Source: Panorpa germanica (lineage: Eukaryota > Arthropoda > Insecta > Mecoptera > Panorpidae). Taken from it: a stretch of 64,000 bases of DNA. The stretch lies in the NCBI GenBank assembly GCA_963678705.1, contig OY783209.1, positions 15,500,001-15,564,000 of the forward strand. The letters are read 5' to 3'. The position numbers were made by a program, and so were the translations under genes. The notes beneath the pieces are model-generated. The model was not told the DNA's origin and searched no databases. It saw only the letters and a program-made list of their open reading frames with translations. Shown piece after piece: positions 32,143 through 42,409 of the stretch (position 1 is the first letter of the stretch; every line of letters starts with the position of its first letter).

Positions 32143-33263
32143 TTTAACTATTTGGAATAAACTTTCAATCAAAATAAAAACCTTTAGTAAGCTTCAATAA
32201 ACTACTACAAATATTTTAAAATCTTGGACGTTAAAAGAAAGAGAGAAAAAAAAAACAAATCTATTTTTAAAAGTAAACAATACCTTACACGGCCTTAGTT
32301 ATTTTAACAAAACTGTACTCTTGTGATTTACTTTTTGAAACGAAATGGAACGTCTAGTTGTTTATATACATAAAAATAAACAAACAAATTATTTTTAAGT
32401 AGGTCAAAGAAAATGCTTGTGTATTTAATATAGACTGAGTTAGAACAATAAAAACTCAAATAAAAATTATAACAAACAATATTTATGACAAAAGTATATT
32501 AACGAATTGTAAATTGATAAAATTATTTTTAATTATTAGTTAAATAAAATAAAATAAACTATTTTATGTAATACTCAATATTTTCTCATATGAACTAAAA
32601 CAAATTCAAAGTAATTTCAAATAAGTTGTGCTACAAATTTTTTCATCGTTCCAATCACTTAATAAAATTACGATAAAACAAAACTATTTATTTGTTAATT
32701 CCTGTTAGAATAACTCTACACTTTATACTTTATAAAAACGTGCCACTTTACTTGTGAATTACAAAAACTATTTAAAAAAAATATCAATATTTATGTACAG
32801 TTAAAATAAAAATATTCAACTTTAACAAGTTATGGTTTAGAAAAATTATCTACTGTTTAGTTCCTTAAATTTATTCCCTTTTACAAACTTAAAATACCCC
32901 GTTCTTTGATTGTTTAAATTTCCCCTTTCTTTAATTATGCTGATATCTTTTCTTTTTCTAATTATTAATATGCAGTTGCTAGTTGCAATTAATAACCTAT
33001 ATTTCTTTTTCCCAGTTTATCCTTTTTTCTAAATTATTCAAATTTATCCTTTTTTTACCAATTTATCTTTTTCCCAGTTACTAAGATTTCCCTTTATTTT
33101 CAAAAATTAAATTTTCCACTTAATGCTCTTTTTTCCAATTAATCAAATTTCTGCCCTTTACCAACCTTTATAAAAACATCCCACAATTTTAAATATCTCT
33201 CTTTTTAAAACATATCCCACAATTTTTAATACCCCTTTTTAACGTATCTCCTTTTTAACACAT
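32143..33263 (-). other. Gypsy 5' leader, non-coding
   Basis: About 1.1 kb between primer site and gag start. The part nearest the primer site is purine-rich on the minus strand, with loosely repeated GTGGGAT and AAAAAGG blocks (32870-33260). It probably contains packaging signals. No gene is seen. Confidence 0.5.
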
Positions 33264-33279
33264 CCCACTTCTGACACCA
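33264..33279 (-). other. Primer-binding site, tRNA-Leu type
   Basis: Minus strand TGGTGTCAGAAGTGGG, three bases inside the 5' LTR. It is complementary to the 3' end of tRNA-Leu (CCCACTTCTGACACCA), tRNA sequence from memory. Confidence 0.75.
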
Positions 33280-33282
33280 AAA

Positions 33283-34182
33283 TGTAACCCTACCCCTTAT
33301 ATCTACTTCTATATATGGTGGTAGTTACTTATTTTATGAGAGCGATTCTACAATCCTCTTAAACGAGGGTCCTTTTAAGTGATCTGATTCACCTTGAGTC
33401 GGATGACCTGAGCTAATTGTGGATGTCTTATTTATCTATCAGGACTTAGTACTTCTTCTAATAATATTACATAAATATATTAGGTTTTACTTACTTTGTG
33501 TTCTCTGCAGGCTGCTTTCTCTGCTTTGAACAATCACTTTATTTTAACGCGACGCGACTGTTAACTCTAAGTACTTTACAATTAAAACAATGTATTCATT
33601 TACACATATTTTCTTTATTATTTAATCAATTATTTAATACAATTCTTAAATAATTCTTTTAGTAACTTTATAATCTTTATATTGAGGCGATTTGGCGACT
33701 GACTTAAACCGAACGACCGACTGACTGATCTGGATGGAATGATCTGATAGACTGATCCAGGAATCCCCTTTCTTTGGGGTTTATATAGCTTAAAAAGTCT
33801 TTGTTTGAATATGTGATCTCATTTGAACTCTAGCTATGTTTATCTTAAATCCAAATGCCATTTCGTCATCACTTCTCTGGATTTTGTATTTGGTTCTAGT
33901 ATAAACATTATTTGAAACTTTACGTGCTTATGAACAAAGGAAGTTAATTAATATTTCTTTTAAAAGTTATTATAAATACTACATCGTCAGTTTTGAATAT
34001 AATAATAATATGCGTCTTGCTTATTGATAAAGCAATACTTAATCTAAATAATGAGCCCGACAGTTAGGCGACTTAAACTATTAAAAATCTACGTTTTAGT
34101 TTATATATGAACCTTTACACTGGTTCTTAAATAGTTAGTAATAATATATCAATAATTAATGAATCTATATGGGACTGTTACA
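33283..34182 (-). repeat. 5' LTR of the macro-domain gypsy
   Basis: 900 bp, TGTAACCC...CTGTTACA on the plus strand, pairing with 21426-22859. CGAC follows at 34183-34186. Confidence 0.9.
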
Positions 34183-34186
34183 CGAC

Positions 34187-34315
34187 TAATATGAGATATA
34201 ATATTGAATCTGCCTTAGCAAAGAAACATCATATTTGCGACATTTGTGACAAGTCTTTTACTCAGAAGGGTAGCTCATTTATTCATAAACAAAAGCATAC
34301 GGGTATTAAGCCTTA
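34187..34315 (+). pseudogene. C2H2 zinc-finger gene, middle part (2 of 3)
   Basis: Continues the exon cut at 21425. With one CGAC removed, the phase is kept through the junction. It encodes the first zinc finger (CDICDKSFTQKGSSFIHKQK then H) and the linker HTGIKP. It is cut at 34315 by the I-type LINE and resumes at 40080. C2H2 fingers bind DNA; linker HTGxKPY is the canonical inter-finger spacer. Confidence 0.8.
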
Positions 34316-34520
34316 CAGTTTACATCGAGTCTTCTTGGTGAGCGCACGTATTTACAATAAACAAAACAATAAAATAAATAGTGATCTTTTTTTTTTGCAA
34401 ATTATAATATTTTTTTTTCGTGATTTATTTTCTTTTTAAATTATAATTTATATTATTATTAAGTGTTATTAATTAGAAGTGAAGTAACTTCTATTTAATT
34501 ATCACTGGTTAATTAACAAT

Positions 34521-35948
34521 ATGGATATGGAGGTTGAACCTCCCGATAAAAATCCGATCAATAAAAACAACTCTGTGACTAACAAATCAATTCCTACAGA
34601 TAAAACATCCAGTGATATAACAGAAAACTTAAATAACAATAGTGACAATGTTAAAAAAATATTTAATAATTTATACAATACAGAAACAAAATATGACTCG
34701 TATAAAGTAATGATAGTTAAAAATAATAGTGATGGAAATACATTTTTTAGTTCTCTTAAATTAGCAGAAATAATATGTAAAATTAGCAATAAATCTAATA
34801 TAATAGAAATTAAAAAAGTGGGAAGAAATAGAGTAATCGTTCAATGTGCTAATGCAGTACTAGCTAACGAAATTACCAAATCAACATTGCTGAAAAACAA
34901 TGGGTATGAAGCGTTTATCCCATTTTACTGGTGCACAAAAGTTGCTATTATAAAAGGTGTTGATATTGAATATTCGGAAGATACAATTTTAAATAATATA
35001 GAGTGTCCACCTTTTAAAGTAACGAGAGTGCAAAGGTTAAATCGAAAACTAAGAGTTGACGGAGCTATTAAATATGAACCCAGTACAACAGTGAAATTAT
35101 TCTTTGAAGGACTTGCTATTCCTGCTTATGTTTACATGTGGAGAGTGAGACGAGCATGTGAACCATTTGTACAACAGACGATACAATGTTATAATTGTTT
35201 TAAATTTGGACATGCAGCCACAAAATGTAGAGCAAAAGTAGCAAAATGTAAATTCTGCGGAAGTGAAGATCATTTACGTACTGCATGCACATCTCCTAAT
35301 CCGACATGCATAAATTGTAAACTTAACCACGAGGCTACAGACAATGAATGTCCTGAAAAAAAAAGACAAATCAAGATAAAAGATCTCATGGCCCAACACA
35401 ATCTCAGTTTTTATGAAGCAAAATTAGAATTAACAGAAAAAAATACAGACTATTTATACTCAGTAAGAACTCAAAACTCTTTTGAAGCTCTAAACTACAA
35501 TGAGACTTTTCCCAATATCACTAATAAATACAATAGTATCAACATAATTCCAACATACAAACCAAACCCTTTAACCAGAAGAACTAATACCAGAGTGAAT
35601 AAATCAAATACAGGTAACTCGTTACAAAGATCTTACAGTCAACCACAACCTACGACATCCACTAAAGAACCAATTCCAAAAAGAAGAAGAGAAGAAAAGA
35701 AACCTAACAATGAAGAAAGCGACACATACCTTAAGATAACTAATCAAGGAAAAAACAGAAAGCAAATCAACCAAGAGACACCTGATATTACAATGGAAAA
35801 CAATGACAATGATACCTGCTATACATCAATATATAATAAAAATAATGATGACAAAATTAAAAATACAAACAAAGACCCAAATATTACATCCCAATCCCTT
35901 AGAAGCTACAAGAAACAAATATCTAGTGTACAATGGCCAAACTCGTAA
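34521..35948 (+). CDS. I-type LINE ORF1 protein (zinc-knuckle RNA chaperone)
   Basis: 475 codons from ATG at 34521 to TAA at 35946-35948, uninterrupted. The N-terminal 70 residues are Asn/Asp-rich and likely disordered. The middle (about 70-210) forms an alpha/beta region of the kind seen before zinc knuckles in I/jockey ORF1 proteins. Three CCHC-like knuckles lie at about 220-275: CYNCFKFGHAATKC, CKFCGSEDHLRTAC and CINCKLNHEATDNEC. The C-terminal third is basic and low in complexity (KRRREEKKPNNEE). It binds LINE RNA and forms the RNP with ORF2 protein. Start supported by the position just after the 5' untranslated region and by the LINE 5' end 205 bp upstream. Confidence 0.9.
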   Translation: MDMEVEPPDKNPINKNNSVTNKSIPTDKTSSDITENLNNNSDNVKKIFNNLYNTETKYDSYKVMIVKNNSDGNTFFSSLKLAEIICKISNKSNIIEIKKVGRNRVIVQCANAVLANEITKSTLLKNNGYEAFIPFYWCTKVAIIKGVDIEYSEDTILNNIECPPFKVTRVQRLNRKLRVDGAIKYEPSTTVKLFFEGLAIPAYVYMWRVRRACEPFVQQTIQCYNCFKFGHAATKCRAKVAKCKFCGSEDHLRTACTSPNPTCINCKLNHEATDNECPEKKRQIKIKDLMAQHNLSFYEAKLELTEKNTDYLYSVRTQNSFEALNYNETFPNITNKYNSINIIPTYKPNPLTRRTNTRVNKSNTGNSLQRSYSQPQPTTSTKEPIPKRRREEKKPNNEESDTYLKITNQGKNRKQINQETPDITMENNDNDTCYTSIYNKNNDDKIKNTNKDPNITSQSLRSYKKQISSVQWPNS

Positions 35949-36153
35949 GAAAACATCGATATATAAATTAAGTTTATTTTTTAAAAATCTATTCACATCA
36001 CTAAACCTAATCGTTTAATAAATTTACTAAAATATTAAATCAACAATAATTATATAAACGGAGAGAAAATAAAATAAAATAAAATATATAAATAAATCTA
36101 ACAACAAGACCAAGGACAGATATAAAAATCAATTATTAATTAAAACAGTTAAA

Positions 36154-39100
36154 ATGATAAATTTTATTCAATGGAATTGCAGAGTCAGATATATTAAAGA
36201 GGAACTACAACATATGTTACAGAAGCATAACATACATATATGCATACTATCAGAAACGTTTTTAACAAAAAATATCAATTTCAACATCAAAGGTTATTTT
36301 ATTGAAAGAGAAGATAGGATACAGAATACAAACTATAATCCCCACGGGGGTGTTGCTATCTTGATTCATAAATCTATAAAATATAAACGAGTAATGCTAA
36401 ATAACCCATTTAATTCGGTCGAAATAGTTGGAATAATTTTAACACATAACGAAACTGATGTAATATGTATTTTATCAATCTATGCTAAACCGAATCATAA
36501 ACTATCTAATTCTAATTGGTCACAGATAAAACAACAAATAGATGTTCCTGTTATACTTGCTGGAGATTTTAACGCGACTAATCTTGCTTGGGATATAAAT
36601 TGTCCAGGTAGTCAGTATGAAGGTAACGAATTGTTAGATTTCATAGAAAACGAAAATCTAAATATTATCAACGATGATAAACCAACTAGAGTAAGCAATC
36701 TCAGTACAAGGGACAGTATATTGGATCTCACATTGGTATCAATGACGTTAACACAACAAATTACTTCGTGGCAAGTTCTTGCAGATAGCTTAGGTAGTGA
36801 TCACTACCCAATTTTTTTCTGTTTGAATGACTATAATAAAGACCGTTACCGTACATCTGAATATTTAACGAGGAGAAATTTCCGAAAAGCAGATTGGGAG
36901 AAATATAGCCTTGAAATAGAAAGCAGAATTTCAAACCTTAGCACAAATGGAATCACAAGTAATCCCCAAGATGTTGAAAACAAATACAACCAATTTAGAG
37001 ATGTTATTAATAATTCGGCAGACATACATATCCCATCTACCAGATTGTATAATATAACTCCTAATAAAATAAAACCGTCTTGGTGGGACACTGAGTGCAA
37101 TAAAATGATAGCTCAAAGAAAATTAGCACTAACTATTTTTAATAAAAACATGACAATGGCGAATTATTTAAATTATAAAAAACATCAAGCTAAAACCAGA
37201 CGATATTTTAGAGCCAGAAAAAAAATAGAATGGCAAAATTTCTGCGAGAATTTAAACCCAAACACAACAACCAACATTGTCTGGAATAATATAAGAAAAA
37301 TTAACAATAAAAGCTATAGTACTAAAAGGATAAGTGATAATGAAAATTTAATAGAAGAATTCATTAAAAAAAAATTTCCACAGAACAACAATTTAAATAT
37401 TACTACCACCACCATCGTAAAAGATAATTTTCTAGATAATAACATAAATAAAAATGAAGTAAAATTCGCGTTAAATCATAATAAAAACAGTAGCACAGGA
37501 TTTGATAGAATAAATTACAAAATGATACAAAACTTACCTGACAATGCAATAAATCATCTTACACAAATATACAATCTGTCATTAAACACTGCTGATATAC
37601 CATTAGACTGGAAAAAACATATCGTTGTTCCTATATTAAAAACAGGAAAAGATCCAAACAAAGAAGAATCATTCAGACCAATTACTTTACTATCATGTAT
37701 GGGCAAAACTATGGAATCCATCATCAAAAACAGACTGGAGTGGTATCTCGAACATCATAAAAGATTACCTGAGTTACAATTTGCGTTTAGAAAAACAAGA
37801 AGTACACAGCATAACTTAAACATATTGAATATCGATATTCAAAGAACATACAGTAAAAATCATTATATGATAGCTGCTTTCATTGACATTGAAGCTGCTT
37901 ATGACAATGTTAATCTAAAAATATTAAAAGAAAAAGTAGAAAACATAGGTATATCTTCCAAAATATCCAACTGGATTATAAACTATTTCCAAAATAGAGA
38001 AATAACAGTTAGATACAATAATAAGTTAACTGGTCCTATACTATGTAATCACGGAATTCCACAAGGCTCAATATTATCTCCCTTATTATTCAACATATAC
38101 ACAGAAAAGTTAACAACATTATCAGATAACAACACAACAGTACTGATGTATGCAGATGACATGGTTATTTATAGTATGGGTCATACACAAGATATAGCTC
38201 AAAACAGATTACAATCGAAATTAAGAAAACTAGATATTTTATTAAAGGAAATCAAATTAAATATATCGTCAGAAAAAAGTAAAATAGTTATATTTACAAG
38301 GCATAGAATAAACTGCAGTCCAAAAATAACCATCAGAAATAAAAATATAACTGTTACTTCAAATACCAAATTTCTGGGTATATTCTTTGATACGAAAAGC
38401 ACTTGGGCGAAAGAAATTGCACATATTATTAACAAATGTCAAAAAGGCTTAAATTTGATGCGATGTATAGCAGGATACAAATGGGGCGCACACCCAACAA
38501 CCTTAATAAAAATATATAAAGCTATTGTTAGACCGCATATTGACTATTCTAGTACTATGATCTGCACCGCAAATAACTCAAGATTAAAAAAAATTGAAAT
38601 TATACAAAACAAATGTTTAAGAATAATATTAGGTGCAATGGTTTCAACACCAATCCAAATCCTCAACTATCAAACTAATATTCCTCCGGTAAATATCAGA
38701 ATACAACAAATATCAGACAGTTTCTTTTGTAAAAACAGACATAACTCATGTGGCCCCTTAAATACAAGATTATCTAAACTATATGTTCTTTATAATAAAC
38801 CATATTGGACAACTCATAAAAAACCGGCACTTTTAACTAGTTTTGATAGATATAATAACTTGAACTTAGAGGTACACAACATTATACCTTTTTTCAAATT
38901 TCCATTAGAAATAAGCATGACAACAATACATACAGAAATAAATTTGTTCAAGAAGAATGACAGTAAGGAAATAACTTATCAAAAATATATGGAATATATA
39001 ACAAAAGATGATATAAACTGGAGTATATGGTTTACCGATGGTTCATTCGAAAAAAACTCTAAAACTGGAGGAATTGGCATTTTCAATTATAATACAGATC

Positions 39101-39879
39101 AACAGTACAAATACAAACTTAACAACATCACAAATTCTTATAATACAGAAATAACAGCAATTATGAAATTACTAGAAATAATACAAAAAACTGACAATAA
39201 AAATATATTAATCTTCACAGATTCTCGTAGTGTTTGTGTATCTTTAAATAACAATAAATTCAAAAACAATAATAATAACAAAATATGTTCAATTAAAGAA
39301 TATCTTTTAAAAATGGAAAAAAATGATATCAATGTTAAACTTATTTGGATTCCTGGACATGTAGGCATAAAAGGAAACGAAATGGCTGACAAACTGGCCA
39401 AAGAAGCTTGTGTAGATGGGGAAATAATCGAAATAAATTGGTCAATAAATGATTCCAAAAAAATAATTAAAGAAAATTGTATGGCAGAATGGCAGAATAT
39501 ATATAATGAGAAAAGTCAAAGTACTGGAAAAATTTTTTTTGCAGCGAATCAAAAAATTCCAACAACCACATGGTTTAATAAAAACCATTCACGAAGATAT
39601 ATTTCAACAAATTGTCGAATGAAATCTGGGCATTCTAGATGTCCTGCTCATCTATACAAAATAAATATAAAAGACACACCAAATTGTAGATGTGGAGAAG
39701 AAGGTTCTTTGGACCATATAATTCTAGGGTGTCATCTTTTAACATCAAAAATTGATAGACTTTTAAATGATTTATGTAATGTAACACAGTTCCCAGTCAA
39801 TATGTCCTGTTTAATGACAAGTGAAGCAACGGCGGAAATATTAACAAACTTTGTGATAGAAAATAATATAGAAGTGTAA
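36154..39879 (+). CDS. I-type LINE ORF2: endonuclease, reverse transcriptase, RNase H
   Basis: 1241 codons, uninterrupted. Domains: APE endonuclease, residues 1-230 (FIQWNCR, LSETFL, AGDFNATN, DSILDLTL, GSDHYPIF with the catalytic Asn, Glu, Asp and His); reverse transcriptase, about 440-720 (STGFDRINYKMIQNLP, SFRPITLLS, AAFIDIEAAYDNV, GIPQGSILSPLLFNIY, MYADDMVIY with the catalytic Asp pair); RNase H, about 955-1090 (IWFTDGSFEKNSKTGGIGIF, NTEITAI, IFTDSRSV, HVGIKGNEMADKLAKEA). The end carries CRMKSGHSRCPAHL and a CRCGEEGSLDHIILGC cysteine-histidine motif. It nicks target DNA and copies element RNA at the nick. All catalytic motifs look intact. Confidence 0.95.
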   Translation: MINFIQWNCRVRYIKEELQHMLQKHNIHICILSETFLTKNINFNIKGYFIEREDRIQNTNYNPHGGVAILIHKSIKYKRVMLNNPFNSVEIVGIILTHNETDVICILSIYAKPNHKLSNSNWSQIKQQIDVPVILAGDFNATNLAWDINCPGSQYEGNELLDFIENENLNIINDDKPTRVSNLSTRDSILDLTLVSMTLTQQITSWQVLADSLGSDHYPIFFCLNDYNKDRYRTSEYLTRRNFRKADWEKYSLEIESRISNLSTNGITSNPQDVENKYNQFRDVINNSADIHIPSTRLYNITPNKIKPSWWDTECNKMIAQRKLALTIFNKNMTMANYLNYKKHQAKTRRYFRARKKIEWQNFCENLNPNTTTNIVWNNIRKINNKSYSTKRISDNENLIEEFIKKKFPQNNNLNITTTTIVKDNFLDNNINKNEVKFALNHNKNSSTGFDRINYKMIQNLPDNAINHLTQIYNLSLNTADIPLDWKKHIVVPILKTGKDPNKEESFRPITLLSCMGKTMESIIKNRLEWYLEHHKRLPELQFAFRKTRSTQHNLNILNIDIQRTYSKNHYMIAAFIDIEAAYDNVNLKILKEKVENIGISSKISNWIINYFQNREITVRYNNKLTGPILCNHGIPQGSILSPLLFNIYTEKLTTLSDNNTTVLMYADDMVIYSMGHTQDIAQNRLQSKLRKLDILLKEIKLNISSEKSKIVIFTRHRINCSPKITIRNKNITVTSNTKFLGIFFDTKSTWAKEIAHIINKCQKGLNLMRCIAGYKWGAHPTTLIKIYKAIVRPHIDYSSTMICTANNSRLKKIEIIQNKCLRIILGAMVSTPIQILNYQTNIPPVNIRIQQISDSFFCKNRHNSCGPLNTRLSKLYVLYNKPYWTTHKKPALLTSFDRYNNLNLEVHNIIPFFKFPLEISMTTIHTEINLFKKNDSKEITYQKYMEYITKDDINWSIWFTDGSFEKNSKTGGIGIFNYNTDQQYKYKLNNITNSYNTEITAIMKLLEIIQKTDNKNILIFTDSRSVCVSLNNNKFKNNNNNKICSIKEYLLKMEKNDINVKLIWIPGHVGIKGNEMADKLAKEACVDGEIIEINWSINDSKKIIKENCMAEWQNIYNEKSQSTGKIFFAANQKIPTTTWFNKNHSRRYISTNCRMKSGHSRCPAHLYKINIKDTPNCRCGEEGSLDHIILGCHLLTSKIDRLLNDLCNVTQFPVNMSCLMTSEATAEILTNFVIENNIEV

Positions 39880-40079
39880 TTTAAGTTAAAATATTTTATT
39901 TAGTATGTATTTAATTTTAAGTTTAATTTTTTAAAAGAATCAATTTGTTTTGTATTTATTAGAACAATTATAATTTATATGTAAATTTTTATATAATTTT
40001 ACAAATAAAAGCAATGGCAAGAAGGCTGAATAAGCCAAAGCCTAAATAAATAAAAAAAAAAAAAAAAAATTAAGCCTTA

Positions 40080-40665
40080 TTTATGTGAATTTTGTAACCA
40101 GACTTTTACGGAGAAAAGTAATCTAAACAAACATAAACGACGGCATACTGGAGAAAAACCTTTTTCATGTAAGGTGTGTAAAAAGTCGTCCGGTAGAAAA
40201 GATAGCTTGAACATTCACAATCAAAAATTGCATTCAGGAGTAATGTCTTATAAACGTAATCTTTGTAACGAATATTTTTCTGATGAGGATAATTTACATG
40301 AACATGCAGAAAAGCATGTTAGGCCAATTACGTTTGTTTGTGACGTTTATAACCTTTGTTTTAATAGGAAAGATCACCTAAATATTCATAAACGAAAGCA
40401 TACAGGGATAAAACCATATTCGTGTGACATTTGTAACAAGTCCTTTATTTACAAGACCAGTTTAAATATTCACAAAGGCAAGCACACGGGGCTAAAACCT
40501 TTTACATGTGATGTTTGTTTTCAGTCTTTTACTCAAAAGGTCACTTAAAGAGACATAAACAAAAGCATACTGGTAGAATACCGTTTCCTTGTGACAATTG
40601 CAGCAAAACTTTTACTTATAAAAGTAGCCTAAATGTTCATAAACGAAAACATGCTGACCCTTAAC
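40080..40665 (+). pseudogene. C2H2 zinc-finger gene, C-terminal part (3 of 3), frameshifted
   Basis: Resumes the gene after the LINE in correct phase. Fingers: CEFCNQTFTEKSNLNKHKRR-H; then CKVCKK..., a degenerate finger with a loosened spacing; NLCNEYF and DVYNLCF, which have each lost the first Cys; CDICNKSFIYKTSLNIHKGK-H; and CDVCFQSFTQK. Near 40540 one base appears to be missing: the frame stops (VT, TAA), but the next frame continues as LKRHKQKHTGR and CDNCSKTFTYKSSLNVHKRK, ending near 40663. Apart from the two insertions the gene therefore has its own frameshift and eroded fingers, so it was probably a decaying duplicate. Confidence 0.8.
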
Positions 40666-40730
40666 CATTTGAATGTATTATTTATAAACAATCCCTTACG
40701 GTGAAAAGCACTTTATGGGCTTATGATGTT

Positions 40731-40913
40731 TTAAGTTTCGTTTTCATAAGAACTCATTTTATTCTGCATAGCTATTCGCCACGGCTCAGAACTTTCTAAA
40801 GATAAAGCTACCTTGATGGATATTGGCTCATCAGCATATTTAAGCATAAAACACTCATCTGCAAATGTTATATGTTTTGATAGCTTTGAACGATCTCTTA
40901 GCTTCATTATCAC
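40731..40913 (-). pseudogene. Ty1/copia pol scrap (integrase to reverse transcriptase junction)
   Basis: Minus frame contains ITFADECFMLKYADEPISIK and SSEPWRIAMQNKMSSYENET. The latter matches the 'W..AM..E..SL..N.TW' start of copia reverse transcriptase. Truncated at both sides. Confidence 0.65.
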
Positions 40914-40919
40914 AACTCA

Positions 40920-41723
40920 AATTTTTATCATAATTACACTCAACATTTTCGGAATTTTTGACAAGGATCTATAGTTCTTGTGTCTCTATCAGTAAACTCC
41001 ATATTTGAATTCAAAACAACTTGCTCTGGTTTAATTTTTTTTAACTTCGTAAGATTCAAACCAATATATTGTGTGATAGGTTGAATATACGATAAAATAA
41101 ATTTATAATGGTTTTAGATTCACTGGTTTTAATTTTAATTTAAGGTTTTAAACTTAAATGTAATTTTGAACTTAAATGAATCATAACATTATTTTGTAAT
41201 AATTACTATCTTTATTTAATATAAATTACTATATTTAATTTTTAATTAATTTTATTTCTTTATATTTCATAAGTTGAACTAATATTTTGGATTAAAACCT
41301 TAAATTAACACTAAAACTTAGTAAGTGCGAATGGGGCTTATTTTTGTATAACATTTAAGTTCGATTTTTACATATTTTCAAAACATAACAAGCGCCTTAA
41401 AACATACGAAACTACAATAGTTTTTTTTTGTAAGTTTCAAAACAAAGAATGGGCTTGTGTCCTCATTTTTTAGTGGTTAATTTTTCAATTGTTGATTGAA
41501 ATTGATGTTAATAAACTTTTAGCGCTAGAAATGGTCGGCCATATTTGTATGGCGTGAAATGCATTTTAACGTCAGTTATTTGTTGAATAGGTCAGTGCTG
41601 TGGTAATGTTTTGTAGCTCTTGGTAGTTGAAATAATCAAGTAAAGTCAAAGAATAATAATTTTTATTTTATTTAACCCTGCTAAGGCAGACATAATATTG
41701 GAATTTTATTCTTCCTTGAAATA
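40920..41723. other. AT-rich DNA without a recognisable gene
   Basis: No coding sequence is supported. Part of the left end may belong to the copia scrap. The last bases carry the GCTGT target site of the BEL element. Confidence 0.4.
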
Positions 41724-41728
41724 GCTGT

Positions 41729-42193
41729 TGTTCAGTTTTGCGTTGGTAGAAGCAAAACCTTTTTTACTCATTTTATATAATTTCATTTGAACATGGAATA
41801 TTTAATTTAACTCTGTTTACATCACATTCAATTATTTAAATATTTCATTGTCATATAGAACCTTCTCCGTTAAGAGAAAGGAATTTTTGTTATATTGTTA
41901 TATTCGTCCATTGTGCATTGTACATTGATTTTAAAGTTAGATTTATTGTTAGTTTTAGTGTTAAAATATAGTTCCTAGATAGTAGTTGTAATTATAAGTT
42001 CGTTCTTTAAAGTTTAAATATATGGTAAACAGCTTACATCCGTTATTTTATTCACTTATAAATCCCTACACCCCGATAGCGATTTATAGAATAAAATATA
42101 AATAATAAAATACATAATAAATTTCGCGCTCGATTAATTTCTTGCGCGAACGTCCCTTATAGAAAACCAAAGGGTTTTTTATAAAACTTAACA
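41729..42193 (+). repeat. BEL 5' LTR
   Basis: TGTTCAGTTTTGCG...AAACTTAACA; nearly identical to 46482-46946. Contains AATAAAAT-like signals in its last third. Confidence 0.92.
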
Positions 42194-42211
42194 TGGTCCT
42201 TCGAGCCGGAT
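42194..42211 (+). other. Primer-binding site, tRNA-Tyr type
   Basis: TGGTCCTTCGAGCCGGAT directly abuts the LTR and matches the 3' end of tRNA-Tyr (CCGGCTCGAAGGACCA; tRNA from memory). The same site is used by the BEL element at 55.6-62.2 kb. Confidence 0.75.
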
Positions 42212-42409
42212 GTGAGTAAGAGAACTATTTGCAATTAAAATCAAGCAGTATTGTGCCAAGTGTGTGTAGTGCATCAAGAACGTAACCCATTGTACTATTT
42301 CACATTCAAGAAAGCGTGGAGTGTAAAGCCGTGTAGCTCACAGTTACAGTCCAAGAGAGCCAAGTAGCATATAAACCCAACGATTAACTCAATCCATTAG
42401 CCATCCATC

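Larger units (their letters stand above)
21426..34182 (-). mobile_element. Ty3/gypsy retrotransposon carrying a macro domain
   Basis: Bounded by LTRs (TG...CA) with a 4-bp target duplication CGAC at 21422-21425 and 34183-34186, inside a zinc-finger coding exon. On the minus strand the order is 5' LTR, tRNA-Leu-type primer site, leader, gag, protease, macro domain, spacer, reverse transcriptase, RNase H, integrase, a long 3' part with later insertions, polypurine tract, 3' LTR. Length is 12.8 kb, of which about 1.6 kb is later insertions (TTAA element, LINE fragment, Helitron end). The LTRs differ at a dozen or so sites over 900 bp. Several nonsense codons make this copy inactive. Confidence 0.9.
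34316..40068 (+). mobile_element. Full-length I-type LINE with both ORFs open
   Basis: Inserted in the zinc-finger exon with an 11-bp target duplication ATTAAGCCTTA at 34305-34315 and 40069-40079 (the first A is ambiguous with the poly-A tail). Layout: 205-bp 5' untranslated region, ORF1 34521-35948, 205-bp gap, ORF2 36154-39879, about 190-bp 3' region ending AAATAAATAAA and an A17 run. ORF2 has endonuclease, reverse transcriptase and RNase H, the set of the I superclade. No break was seen in either ORF, so this copy may be active or very recent. Confidence 0.92.
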
